DNA from: Whitmania pigra | Taxonomy: Eukaryota; Annelida; Clitellata; Hirudinida; Haemopidae | Direction: 5' to 3' | DNA: 64,000 nucleotides | NCBI GenBank assembly: GCA_021613335.1 | Contig: JAJTWR010000398.1 | Location: 627,501-691,500 of the forward strand | Shown: piece after piece, positions 1-15,467 of the stretch | Position numbering within the stretch: position 1 is the stretch's first letter | Layout: each line of letters begins with the position of its first letter | Program-made: the position numbers and the translations under genes | Notes under the pieces: generated by a model | The model's database searches: none | Told to the model about the DNA's origin: nothing | What the model saw: only the letters and a program-made list of their open reading frames with translations

Positions 1-2407
<2,407 letters not shown>

Positions 2408-4833
2408 TTATATTACATAATGAATTATTATAACATCTTCCCACTTAACCTTTTGGACTCTGGATTTTGTCCACAGGTGAGAATAGGTAGTAATGAGGCC
2501 ATCAATGTAGAACACGGTGGTCGAAAGAGTAATAGTTACACCTGCGCAAATATACGTCATCTTGTAATTTCCGGTGACGTCATAAAATAATCCTGAAAAC
2601 AGCAATCCGATCGTTATCAGATGAACAAGATCTTAGGAGTTAATAATACCTTAATCATTTGCTTACTTTAATTCCTATTAATAAATTTCTCTCCCATAAC
2701 CATATTTCACTCGTAGTTTTATTTATAGGTTTAATAAGAGAATATTTTTTATTATTACAATTAAAATTCAATGAAAGTAATTCAATATACGTTAGTGTAG
2801 CTATTAACCTTGTAAATATCATTATTACCTCCTATAGGCGGGCCTATCAATATGGCCAAACCTTCAGCCAAAGAGGAGATTCCAAAGGCGTCATTCAGTG
2901 CCTCTTTGCCCAAGTACTCGATGAAAATAGCAGTGGACAGTGCATAATCAGCACTAATGAAGACTCCATAGACGACACAGTACAAAGCCAGGGCACCATA
3001 GCTGCTGGCGCTCGAAACGGCCACGGTGGCAACGCCAGCAACAGCAGTGGTAGAAACGAAAAGGGATATATTGCTGAAATATTTCATGTCGGCTAACCAA
3101 CCCAGGCCAATCTGGAATTTGTATGAGACGAATGTTGCATGAGTTAATTGTCCGTCAAAATTATTTTTATTAATTAACTAATTTGCGATTAACTGCTTCA
3201 ATTAATTAAACAAATCATCTTAGCATTTTAGCAATTGACTCCGCACTTTTAGCTCAAGTATTCTAGATTTCGTGGTAGTAATTGTAATTGTAATTGTAAC
3301 TTCATTTATATAGCGCCATATGCATAGCGTCAGAGGCGCTTCTTGTAACCATTTATGTAGCGCTCCTTCCCAAGGGCGCTGGCGGCAGTGCAGGCTGGGT
3401 TTCGAACACGACACATTACGACTGTTGCCATTACCGCCGTATGCAGGCACGTAACCCATTCGGCTAACCTGCACGCCAGTGACTATATTTAATTATTTAT
3501 TTGAAATTACGAGATGATTCAAAATATTTGCACATTCGAATCGAGATAACCTGTCCAATGGTAGTGAAGACTCCAAATATGGACAGCAACAAGGCTGCTC
3601 CTCACTGGGAATGCCTTCTGAAATAGCAAATCCAGGCATATTCATGAGGGGCGTGTCGTAGGCCAGATAGACGAGGAACGATTGTATGCAGAAAGCGCGA
3701 AAAACTCTGTTTTTAAGAATTGAAAAATCAATGCACTTATTGACTTTCTTCGTTTGTCTACTTTCCGCTGTCGTCTGCTTCTCCTCTGCCACTGTTGACA
3801 TGAATCCCACCACTTCTTGACCCTTGTGTTTATTGGAAACAGCTTGTTTAGTGGGGGCGTCCTGAGTCATTTCCTGTGCAACCAACGATGATGGCAAGAC
3901 ATCCTGAAGTTTATCATCTTTAGTCGAAGAAATCGAAATAACTTCCTTGCTGGGTATTCTACCATAGTAATTGTCGACTAGACGCCTTTTGTAGACAAAA
4001 CTTCTGATTGACCCAACCGATGAGACAGAAACTTCAGCTTCCAAATTCAAGTGTTTTCCATTTACGTCAGTTTGGCTTGATTTTTCACTAGTTTGAGATT
4101 GCCTATTTTCCGGCACAATGAAGAGTAAGCCACATGCAGTCATCTGGAGAAAAAAACCAGAGAATATCATAATCGCTCCTCTCCATGTATACTCTCGAAT
4201 GAGAAAGACAGTCAAAGGTGCATAAATCAATGCTCCAATACCAGATCCTCCCATTGCAATGCCTAGTTAGAGATCAAATTATTTTCGTTAACGACGTAAT
4301 TTGCTCATATACGTTTCTCAAATCCATTTGACATTGGTTTAATAGATAATTTTTATAACTCTTTATTTTATTTTACTTTTTTAATTGTATACTTGTAACT
4401 TCAAAATGTTACTTGATGCAAAAGACAGTCTCCTTTGAAAATAATACGCTACAATGAACAAGGACGGTATATAAGCGAGTGAAAGACCAAAACCGCCAAT
4501 TAAGCCAAAAGTTAAGGACAAGAAAAGAATACTCCTGGAAAAAGAACCAATAAACCATCCAAAACATGCTATAATGGCCCCAGCAATTGTGGCCTTTCTA
4601 CATCCGTAACGGTTGATTATGGCGCTGGAGAGCGGACCAAACATGGATGGAGTGGATTGAAGAACTGAACCCGCCCATGCAGCATTGGCCCTTGTCGTTT
4701 CAAATTCATCAGTGAGAGTAGCATAAGCTATGCTCCAAACGTTATAAGATCCTTCCACAACCATGTTTACCACGAAGGAAGCTACTACTACGAGATATGG
4801 CTGGAGCTCAAAATTGGCGTACAGAGACCGCAT
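2408..4833 (-). CDS. SLC16/monocarboxylate-transporter-like, copy 1 (frameshifted)
   Basis: Major facilitator membrane transporter of the SLC16 (MCT) type, substrate unknown. Exons on the minus strand: 4833-4413, 4262-3551, 3111-2829, 2592-2408, with GT/AG borders and the same phases as the intact neighbour copy 2. The first exon carries the TM1 motif VVEGSYNVW and helices 1-4. The second has the hydrophilic central loop and a motif ending DTPLMNMPGFAISEGIPSEE. Exons 3-4 hold helices 9-12 (GKEALNDAFG, GPPIGG, TGNYKMTY). A single base is missing near 3598-3602: after IPSEE the copy-2 frame AALLLSIYGIF is found one base out of register, and the summed exons are 1601 nt instead of 1602. An acceptor-like site at 4861 followed by an open Cys-rich stretch suggests the true first exon lies further upstream. 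It is either a young pseudogene or an intact gene with an assembly error. Confidence 0.85.
3240..3478 (-). mobile_element. tRNA-derived SINE in intron 2 of SLC16-like copy 1
   Basis: On the minus strand an A-box-like sequence (TTAGCCGAATGGGTTACG region, 3450-3466) and a B-box GTTCGAAACCC (3397-3407) are spaced as in a tRNA promoter. A body follows with AGCGCCTCTGACGCTATGC, then a short tandem tail of ATTGTA units. This is the architecture of a tRNA-head SINE. The intron holding it is 439 bp, while the same intron in copy 2 is 109 bp, consistent with insertion after the duplication. A degenerate piece of the body recurs near 46617-46655. Confidence 0.7.
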
Positions 4834-5705
4834 TACACAATTCTTTTTGTCGAAACAGCACTTTAAAAAATAAAAATAAACATAAGTCTTATTTAAATGT
4901 AAGTTTTTGGTAAGTTAAATCTAAACTGTCTAATTTTAAGGAAGAAATACATCTACGCGACGTCTGTATTTGTTTACATAGAAGCGTTTTTTAATTTTTT
5001 ATTTTGAGCGAAGGATACATTCAGTAAAGTTTAAGAAATGTCAACATATATTCAGTTCAAATATGTTAAGATTTACAATCATATTTTTAACTCCATCTTT
5101 TAAAAATGTTTTAATTTTATACATCATATCCAATTGATTCAAGGAATCGTAATGCTCCACTACAATGTAAAGCAATTTCAGATTTGGTATTAAGAGTTAA
5201 CTTAATATAATTTTCTTGTAAGAAAATTTAAATTATAATAATTATCCGAAAATTTTTAATTCAGTAAATTGATTGTGTTTCGATGGACTACATTTGGAGT
5301 AAATGAACTATGTTTATAAGCTGCATTTGATCAGCGCATTTTGAAGACAGTATTTGGAGTACTGTTCAAATCTAAAGGCCAAGGAATGTTCATGAAGAGA
5401 AACAACATGATTCAACATAGAAAAAACACTTTTAATAATCGCAAAAATAAACAAAATAGTTTCATTCTTTTATTTTAATTTGGCACCTTGGGTATTTAAC
5501 CATTGATGTTTAGGATATGCGGATTATTGCAAAGAGGTAGTTTTGTGGATTCGCTTTCAGCTAGGCTCTTATATTCTTGCCATCTACCTGAAGGTTGAAA
5601 TTACGTCGGTACGTTATTTAATCATTGATTTTAGATCATCTGAAGTATTTTTAAGTTTGAAAATAAAAAAAAATAATATTTTAAATAAATTCCATTATCT
5701 ATTTA
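4834..5705. other. Spacer between the two SLC16-like genes
   Basis: AT-rich, no coding exon recognised except that the reading frame of copy 1 continues upstream to an acceptor-like site at 4861 (polypyrimidine tract then AAG on the minus strand). It must contain the promoter of copy 1 and the 3' UTR of copy 2. A TTTATT (AATAAA on the minus strand) occurs at 5469-5474 and could be the poly(A) signal of copy 2. Confidence 0.5.
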
Positions 5706-8227
<2,522 letters not shown>

Positions 8228-8504
8228 TATGAATTTACTAAGTTTGATTCTCTGGTAAAATCATAAATTATTATAATTTTATCAGCGAATATTTCTAGAC
8301 GACGTTTGTTTTGTTTACTTTGTTGCGCTTTAATATTGATTAAAAGACACTTCAAATGGAATAACTTGATCAATCCATTGTATTTACTATGACTGTTTTA
8401 AATATAAATAAATCGTTTTTAATTGATGAAATTGAAGATTCTGAAACAAAGACATTTAGGAAGCTCACCTTTAAAACACAAGTTCATGATTTAAACTTTG
8501 AACT
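8228..8504. promoter_or_regulatory. Divergent promoter between SLC16-like copy 2 and ENOPH1
   Basis: Only 277 bp separate the start codon of the transporter (minus, ATG at 8227) from that of ENOPH1 (plus, ATG at 8505). Both 5' UTRs and core promoters must fit here unless untranslated upstream exons exist. No TATA box stands out in the AT-rich background. Inferred from arrangement only. Confidence 0.4.
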
Positions 8505-10522
8505 ATGGCTGGTTTGTTGGACGGAGTTAAGGTGGTTCTGCTGGACATCGAGGGAACCACAACACCTATTTCGTTTGTTAAGGTTTTATTCGTTCTGTAA
8601 CTTCTTTACCATTATCATTAGCGAACGGATTTTTAGATTATGGCTTACTTACTATAATCATCTCATAACAAATAAATTGTTTGCATGTTGTACAGAAATA
8701 GTTTAATTTGTATCAATGCTATTCAATTGTAGGACAAGCTTTTTGGGTACATAAGGAGCAACATTTTAAAATATTTGGATGACAAGTTTGACCAACAGGA
8801 GTTAAAAAATGACATCAATGGCATTTTTGTAGAAGTATGTGAAACTTAGCTATTGCCACATTTTTAATTGATATTAAATTAAAGTATTATATCAATTATT
8901 GTTAAACAAACTGGGTAACTGCTGATTTATTTTTAATTTTTTTTAACATTAGGCAGCACACTTTGTTGAAATGCATAAAGTCAAATTGTTTTTAAAAAAT
9001 ATTGTCACTTGAAGGAGGGAAGCTCAAGCTTAAATGCACATTCAAACTCTAAAGATGAGGTCATTGGAGCTGTGATGCCAATAATTTTGTCTCTCATGGA
9101 TCAAGACAAAAAGTCGACTGCACTCAAGCAATTGCAAGGTCACATGTTTGTGGAAGCCTTCCAGTCAAAAGAAGTTGTCGGAGAGTGAGTATTGGAAGGA
9201 CCAAATTATGGAATGCTCATTGATGATGGTGGTGTTGGTGATGGTGACATCAATAAAATTGATGATGGTGAAAACATGTGTTACTCAGTGTCTTGCCAAT
9301 TTGGACGTTGGCATTTGAATTTTTTTTTTAATTTTAACTTGTGTAACTTTTTTAGTGAAATTCCTAAGATTGTGTAATTTTAAAAAATTATTTGGCTATT
9401 TTTAATTTTGTTTTTTTGTTCTTTTTTAAATGACTAAATATCAAATCATACAACTTCTTGTGAGTCTTGCCGTTGAAACACTAAAGTTCTTAGAGCTTAC
9501 GCAATTATTATAAGATCATATCATTTTTAAATAATTTGAAGGGTCTGTTTTTGTAGTAAGCATCATTTATTTGAAACAAATCAAGATGTCAACAACCATT
9601 AATACAAACTTGTATCTGAGTATGACAATAGAGTAAATAACAAATTGTCTAAATATAATTCTTTTAGTCTCCTTTAAATAATTACTTGGTCTATCTTTCT
9701 AGATTATTCCCAGATGTTCTGCCCTGCCTCAAGATCCTGAAAACTAAGGGTTTAAAGATTGCCATCTACTCATCTGGCAGTATATTTGCTCAGAAACTTC
9801 TCTTCAGTCACACCACTGAAGGAGACATCACAAATGTTGGTTGGCAGTAATAAGATCTGAATATCCAATTAAGGAATAAATTATTCATTTCTTCAGTAAT
9901 GATGATGCTACTTTAGTTCAATCCTCATTCATGAAGCTGGGAAATTATAGCTTTTCCTAGCGATAAATAATTTGAATTTTACTAAGGCCCACTGGTTGTT
10001 GACTGTGAGTGCAACTTGTGCTATTTTTTGTGGTTTCTCAAAAAACGTTGTTGAATGATTAATTTATAGCATTTTAACTTATTTTCGGCGTAAGACTCAC
10101 ATGTTTTTTAACCTAAAAATATGTTTTCGCTGCAGCTGCTTTCAGGTTTCTTTGACACCACCTCGGGTCCTAAAGTTGAAAGTTCTAGTTATGTTAACAT
10201 TTCCAAACAGCTTGAAGTTGAAACAAATGAAATTCTCTTTATGACAGACCTGCCAAGAGGTTTTTTTTGTTATTTCTTGTATTTGCATGTTTATTAATTT
10301 TATTTAATTTTGGTGGTGTTTGTTCAATGCAATGGTTGTGTTCAAGTTGCTGCAGATGTGGTTGTGATGTTATGTTTATTTTTTTGTCTAGAGGCAACAG
10401 CCGCCGATCAGGCAGGTTGCAAAGTTCTTCTTGTTCTCAGAGAAGGAAATGCCCCATTAACAAATGAAGATTTGAAGATATGCAAGACAGTTTCATCATT
10501 CAATGAAATATTGTTAGACTGA
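8505..10522 (+). CDS. ENOPH1: Enolase-phosphatase E1 (MASA)
   Basis: HAD-superfamily phosphatase/enolase of the methionine salvage pathway, acting on 2,3-diketo-5-methylthiopentyl-1-phosphate in the cytosol. Exons 8505-8582, 8733-8834, 9015-9184, 9703-9835, 10136-10259, 10392-10522 sum to 738 nt, 245 aa (human 261). HAD motif I is LLDIEGTTTPISF with nucleophile-position Asp14. The Glu two residues on and the TTTPISF run are typical of this family. TALKQLQGHM, the motif II-like IYSSGS, the motif III Lys in GPKVESSSY and motif IV FMTDLPREATAADQAG follow in order. The acceptor of exon 3 (after TTGAAG at 9014) has a weak polypyrimidine tract. An 85-bp copy of this exon border lies at 13162-13246. 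Confidence 0.95.
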
Positions 10523-10840
10523 AATTAGTTTAGTGAATTTTAAAACAATGGTTTCATTCCCTGTGTGGAAAGTTTGAAGTTGCATAAAATTCTTTTATAT
10601 CTAAAAGATTCTAAAATTCCATGATTCGTATTAAGTGAAGCCAATGAACTTTTTCTGAATCCTTAGAAATTCCCGCAAAACATACCCGCTGTGAGAATAT
10701 TAAATACCATATTTCAAAGCCTAGTGCATTTTAAATGAGTTTGGGTATCCGTGCTTTTTAAGGCGGAGCGGCAGTGTTTTGCACGCTAAGCTCTTCGTTA
10801 AATTAAAAAAAAAAAGGTTCGAAAAAAGTAAATATCGAGA

Positions 10841-11520
10841 ATGAGTTATTTCTATTTCTTATTTGATTTGCACACTGCGGCTTGTTTGGTCGGCCTTGGT
10901 CTGTCGTTATACGCCTGGTATGTCGAGAAAAAGAAACACGAAGATCCGAATTATGTTGCAATGTGCGATCTTGGACCTAACATGCAATGTAGCAGAGTAC
11001 TGACATCTCAGTAAGTCAAATCAACGACATCATCGTTTAAAAGATGGAATTTACTTGACTAGAAACTTGAAGAAAATGAATGTTAATTTTGCACCAGTGA
11101 TCGTTTCCATATTTTCAGATATAGTGTCGGGTTTGGAATTTTGGGAAAAATACTTGGAGAAGATCATATTTTGAACCAGCCCAACTGCGTTGTTGGCATC
11201 ATATTCTATGTGATTCAGTTATTACTAGGTAATGACCAATCTCCTAATTTTTGTGTTTGATTGCTCATATTAGTCGCATATAAAGTGGTTAAGTAATTGA
11301 TTTTAATTAAGTTATTTTATTGAACTCATTTAAACAATTTACAGCATACATCTTAGGACCATATGCAAGGATCCCACTAATAGCTGCCAGTATTGTTGCT
11401 TGCATTGGTTCAGTATATCTTGCTTTCCTTCTTGCCTTTGTCCTAAAAGATCTCTGTGTTGTTTGTGTGTCTACCTATGTTGTGAATGCCTTAATTTTTT
11501 ATTCATTGTATTATCAATGA
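10841..11520 (+). CDS. VKORC1: Vitamin K epoxide reductase
   Basis: ER-membrane four-helix oxidoreductase that reduces vitamin K epoxide. Exons 10841-11010, 11119-11228, 11345-11520 give 151 aa (human VKORC1 163). The luminal loop has [17 protein letters not shown], matching the family Cys pair and the conserved CSRVxxS. The loop region YSVGFGILG follows, and the active-site CXXC is present as [13 protein letters not shown] in the last helix. Membrane helices are apparent at about residues 5-26, 75-95, 98-120 and 123-145. It starts 318 bp after the ENOPH1 stop codon, on the same strand. VKORC1 versus VKORC1L1 cannot be separated safely in an invertebrate. Confidence 0.93.
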
Positions 11521-11997
11521 CTGTTGGTATGATTTGTAAATCCAACATGTTCAGTCTGCAGTGTCAAATTGAGTGTTATAAAGTCACTTAAGTAACTGTT
11601 TCTCTGTGTTTTCATTTTTAAGATCTTTGAGAAATATTTCAATATTAATACTGGAATAATAATAATGTTCTTAATTGCAAAATTAATATTAATATAAATT
11701 AATATACAAATGCAATATTAATGTAAAGTTTACAATGTAAAGCATAAGTTTCTATTATTCATATGTAAATGTAGAACAAGGATCAAGATCTGAAATAATT
11801 ATGAAGTTGATTTGTTATTTCTTTTAGTCAAGAACATGCTTAAATGCATTAATGACTTCTGAATGCAGATTTAATTGACATTCATGGAAAGGTAAATTAA
11901 AATGCTAGCTGAGAGCTGTTTCATTGGGGATTTTATCGAACACACTCCAGAAGTTTAACACAATTGGGAAATTGACCGACTATTTCCTCGTTGTTTA

Positions 11998-12347
11998 GGA
12001 GGAGTTTCAGAGCAGTTCAAACAACTGCATCTCCTATCCCACATTATACATCTGAACCTCCAAGACTGACAACACTTAAGGCATGCACACACTGGCAATA
12101 TGAATATTTAATCTTCCTTGCAGTTTGTGCTTCTGTGCAACTTTGTGAGTTTATGAATCTCTTTAGAAGACTCATATGGTCATGGCTAGTGACTTTATGC
12201 AAATCAAAAGAGATGTTACTTTATCTCTTTAGAAGGCGCAGACAGCGTAAAACTGGTATAACCGTTCGAGCTGCACACAGCTTTAATAAGATGAAAAATG
12301 AGAAAGATAGCTCCACCCCAAAAACAAAATTAGCTCACCTAAAGTGA
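11998..12347 (+). CDS. Candidate terminal exon of an unknown small membrane protein
   Basis: An open frame begins behind an acceptor-like TTGTTTAG and runs about 116 codons to a stop. It encodes a predicted membrane segment (YEYLIFLAVCASVQLCEF), a second hydrophobic stretch (WSWLVTLC), then a basic run (FRRRRQRK) and a polar tail rich in Lys/Ser. No start codon lies in frame near the beginning and no upstream exon was recognised. No family is recognised. It could be a chance frame. Confidence 0.25.
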
Positions 12348-13161
12348 TTAAAATTGGTTAAAAGTAAGTGTTTCCTAATATAGATTGATAATATAGTATT
12401 TTAAGAATAATATTAAAGCATTTAAAAAAATACCTTTAATAACGCCATTAAATAAATAAATGTTTCAAATGTTTGCAAATCTATGTTGAATGTTTTGAGG
12501 TTTATCGAGATGTCTCAAGAGGTCTCTATGAATGCTGGGGATACTGTTGCTTGAAATTATTCAATATAAACAAGAAACCTAACTACAGCCTCTCTACAAA
12601 TCCGCATCACTATTCGTTACGCATCTTTGGAAATGAAGCTCCAAAAATTACATTTAGCTTAATTTCACATAAGTGATTCGGTGATTTAGTAATGAGTTGC
12701 TCAATAGTTCATTCGGTCATCGCATAGCACACACATTGCTACAGCCCAGCAATCACTAGACTTTCATCACTACAGTGGTCAGCTTTCTCAACTCAGTTCA
12801 GTAAATTCTCAACTAAAATACGTTCTATGTCAGTAATTCACATAATTATTGACGATCCAACAACTTCATCACGAACTCATTTCAACTTTCGACAGTTTTT
12901 TTGGTGCCCCATATCATAGTTAGAGAACAATTAACGAAACTATTTGATAAATAAAAAAACTCAACACCCTGCGAGAAGAGTCTTAATATTGGGATGAAAT
13001 TAATGGTAACATTAATTCATAGTATTAATATTAATAATAATTAAATTTGTAATGCCACGTGCATAATGACTTTTAGGGCAAAACAAGCAGTGAAGCCATG
13101 CATGATTTTTGTTCACCAACTACCAACCGACTGGGTAAAACGTGCTCTGCGTAAAAATCAA

Positions 13162-13246
13162 ATTGTCACCTGAAGGAAGGAAGCACAAGCTCAAATGCGC
13201 ATTCGAACTCTAAAGATGAGGTCATTGGAGCTGTGATGCCAATAAT
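13162..13246 (+). pseudogene. Displaced fragment of ENOPH1 intron 2/exon 3
   Basis: 85 bp match positions 9001-9085 at roughly 92 percent by eye, including 14 bp of the upstream intron and the first part of ENOPH1 exon 3 (SKDEVIGAVMPII). Because intron sequence is included it arose at the DNA level, not by retroposition. It is not flanked by other ENOPH1 exons. Confidence 0.8.
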
Positions 13247-13859
13247 CGATAAATTAACATATTAGATGGGAGTTGGTTTGTTTTGGGGTTTTATCGAACG
13301 TACTTCAAAAAATCTACTTTGGAAAATGGAAAATTGATAGTTGTTTGGTCTTACTGCATTCCTCATCACTGCAGGAATATAGTGCACATAACTTAAAGTC
13401 GCTATTTTGATTGTTACTATGACATTAACAACATAATGAACAGAGACTTTTATGAGGTGTGTTCTATCATCTGAAGCGCATAAAATGATTTGCTAACAGT
13501 GGACTTGTCTGTGCCCTGACTAAGTTCCCCAAGGTCTGTTCCTAGTCTGAACATTGTAATGTTGAAGTGTTCAGAGATGTAGATGAGATTGTGAAGAGTC
13601 GGTAATATAAAGCAAATAGTTTTTCAAAATCTAGCACTCTTTGTTGTTCATTTAGTGTCCTCTATGGAATTAGAAATAAAATTAACAACTCCAGCACTTG
13701 ACGTATTTCGTAAACGACCTTAAAAGGTTAAGTTAGGGCCTTACTATTATTACTCGCAGGAGATCGCTTAGTGTTTGTACAAGTTCTATTAAGAAATTGT
13801 TTGAATACAGTTGGTTGGGTTGTCGCACATTTTGCGACGTTGTCTTATCAATTGACGAG

Positions 13860-14552
13860 ATGAAGAACAAGTTAACCGATGAACAAATTCAAGAAAAAAT
13901 TTCGGAATGGAAAAATGGAGTAGATTTGGAGAAGCTGAATGATAAAGAAAAAGTCATCCATCGTTTGCATTTAGAATCTTTAGATGTTAGTAAGATCGTC
14001 TTTTATGTCAGCTTTAATTAACTAGTAAATGTTTAAGCAACTTGTAGAAAAAAAGGAATGTATATTTGTATATGTCTGTAGACAGAATTCCACTGTTTTA
14101 CTAATGACAGGTTAAAATGAGTTAAATAATGTTTAAATTCAAAATGAAGTCATCAGAACATTTTCATTTTAGAAAAGTCAAAATGCTTACAGTGATCCTG
14201 AAACTGGGTATACTGTGATGAATATTGAATTTCATTTGCAAAAGGGAAAATGCTGTGGAAATGGATGCCGACATGTTTGTATTTTTTTAAACACATTTAT
14301 TCTGCTGATAGATTATCGTTATTTTAAAACAACATATATTGTATATTATTGGTGTTGCTGGGTAGGTCATTCAATGTGTAGTGAATTCCTTTGGAATGTG
14401 TTATTTTTTTAAAAGTAGTTGTCCTAATTTTTACTGGGATAATTAATGGAAAACTATTTTTTTAATTGCAGTGCCCCTACCAACATATCAATGTACCAAA
14501 AGAAAAGAAACAATCTTTAGGAGTTTTTAATTCATCATTTTATGTAAAGTAG
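13860..14552 (+). CDS. C1orf53-like protein with DUF5522 Cys motif
   Basis: Exons 13860-13985, 14173-14274, 14472-14552 give 102 aa. The diagnostic part is AYSDPETGYTVMNIEFH followed by KCCGNGCRHCPYQH, the conserved DPxTGY and CCGxxCRHCPY pattern of the DUF5522 family (human C1orf53). The four Cys and the His look like a metal site, but no function is established. The frame stays open upstream of the chosen ATG to about 13797, and that part could encode a presequence if an upstream start is used. The ATG at 13860 was taken because it begins the conserved acidic helix (KLTDEQIQEKISEWKNG). Confidence 0.85.
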
Positions 14553-15467
14553 AGTGTTTGCTTAGACACATCTAGACCTGCTAAAAAATGCCTGCTCTTT
14601 ATTGTTTGGATTATTCATTAAATCAGTTAGTCATTTCCAATGCTGAAACCAGGATGGATCATTTCGTTTATCAACTGATTGGTGTCTTTAGTTTTCCTAA
14701 TCTTGATGAAGGCAGCTCACCTTCGGGGGTCGCGCTTCGATTGTGCGGAGATGGGGTCAATTGCGCGGCTAAGTAGTGTTGCGGGTCTGTCCAATTGGCT
14801 AAATAATTTGTGCAGGAAGTTAATTATTAAAAATTAAAAAAAAATAGTTATAAAAATGTTTTAACTTTTTAATCAAGGTGTGTCTTACTTTGAAATTTGG
14901 AAGTGTAGCGCCGCATCATTTATCACATTGCTAATGGCGTCAAAAAGCTTTTGGGATACCGTTTGTATATTTTGTGAAAGTTTTCGTTAGATTCGAGTTA
15001 TCGTGCATTTTTAATTTAGGTTTAAGTTGACTATCATGTTTTCGGATCTTTTCATTTAACGGAAAGTTTGATAAACTGTAATTTCGACGAGAAAATCATC
15101 GAAATTTCTCTTTGTATGCTTGACTTCTATTCTCTGTGCTGCTCTTTGTAGCCGTTGGTAGCCTGCTGCCTAGCTTGCAAGATCCCAAAACGATAAAGAT
15201 CATTAAAATCGTCGTTATCGACTTTAAATAATTCTAAGTAATCGTTATATTGTTTAGATCTTGTAGTTGTCAGTAATTATTTAGCGAACTTATTGTGTTT
15301 GGCCACTTCGATCGTTCTCCCATCCAAAAAGCGTGGGAATAAAATTCAAAATTATTTTTCGTTACTTAGCATTGAACGAACGTTGCTTCCTAATGATTCA
15401 GTAAGATCCGGTAATCCAAATTGAAGTTAAATGCAATTATATTGACTCGTGTTAAAATCGTTGAAAG
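14553..15467. other. Intergenic region, 3' UTR and BEN gene promoter/5' UTR
   Basis: Downstream of the DUF5522 gene and upstream of the BEN-domain gene. An open frame of 62 codons at 14588 has no family features. The last few hundred bases should hold the promoter and 5' UTR of the BEN gene. No specific motifs recognised. Confidence 0.5.

Larger units (their letters stand above)
11521..13859. other. Intergenic region with dispersed repeats and one candidate exon
   Basis: Between VKOR and the DUF5522 gene. It contains a weak candidate coding exon (11998-12347), an 85-bp displaced copy of the ENOPH1 exon 3 border (13162-13246), and two related sequences near 11908-11980 and 13265-13345 sharing a TTTTATCGAAC core. 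The remainder is AT-rich without clear features. Confidence 0.6.
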
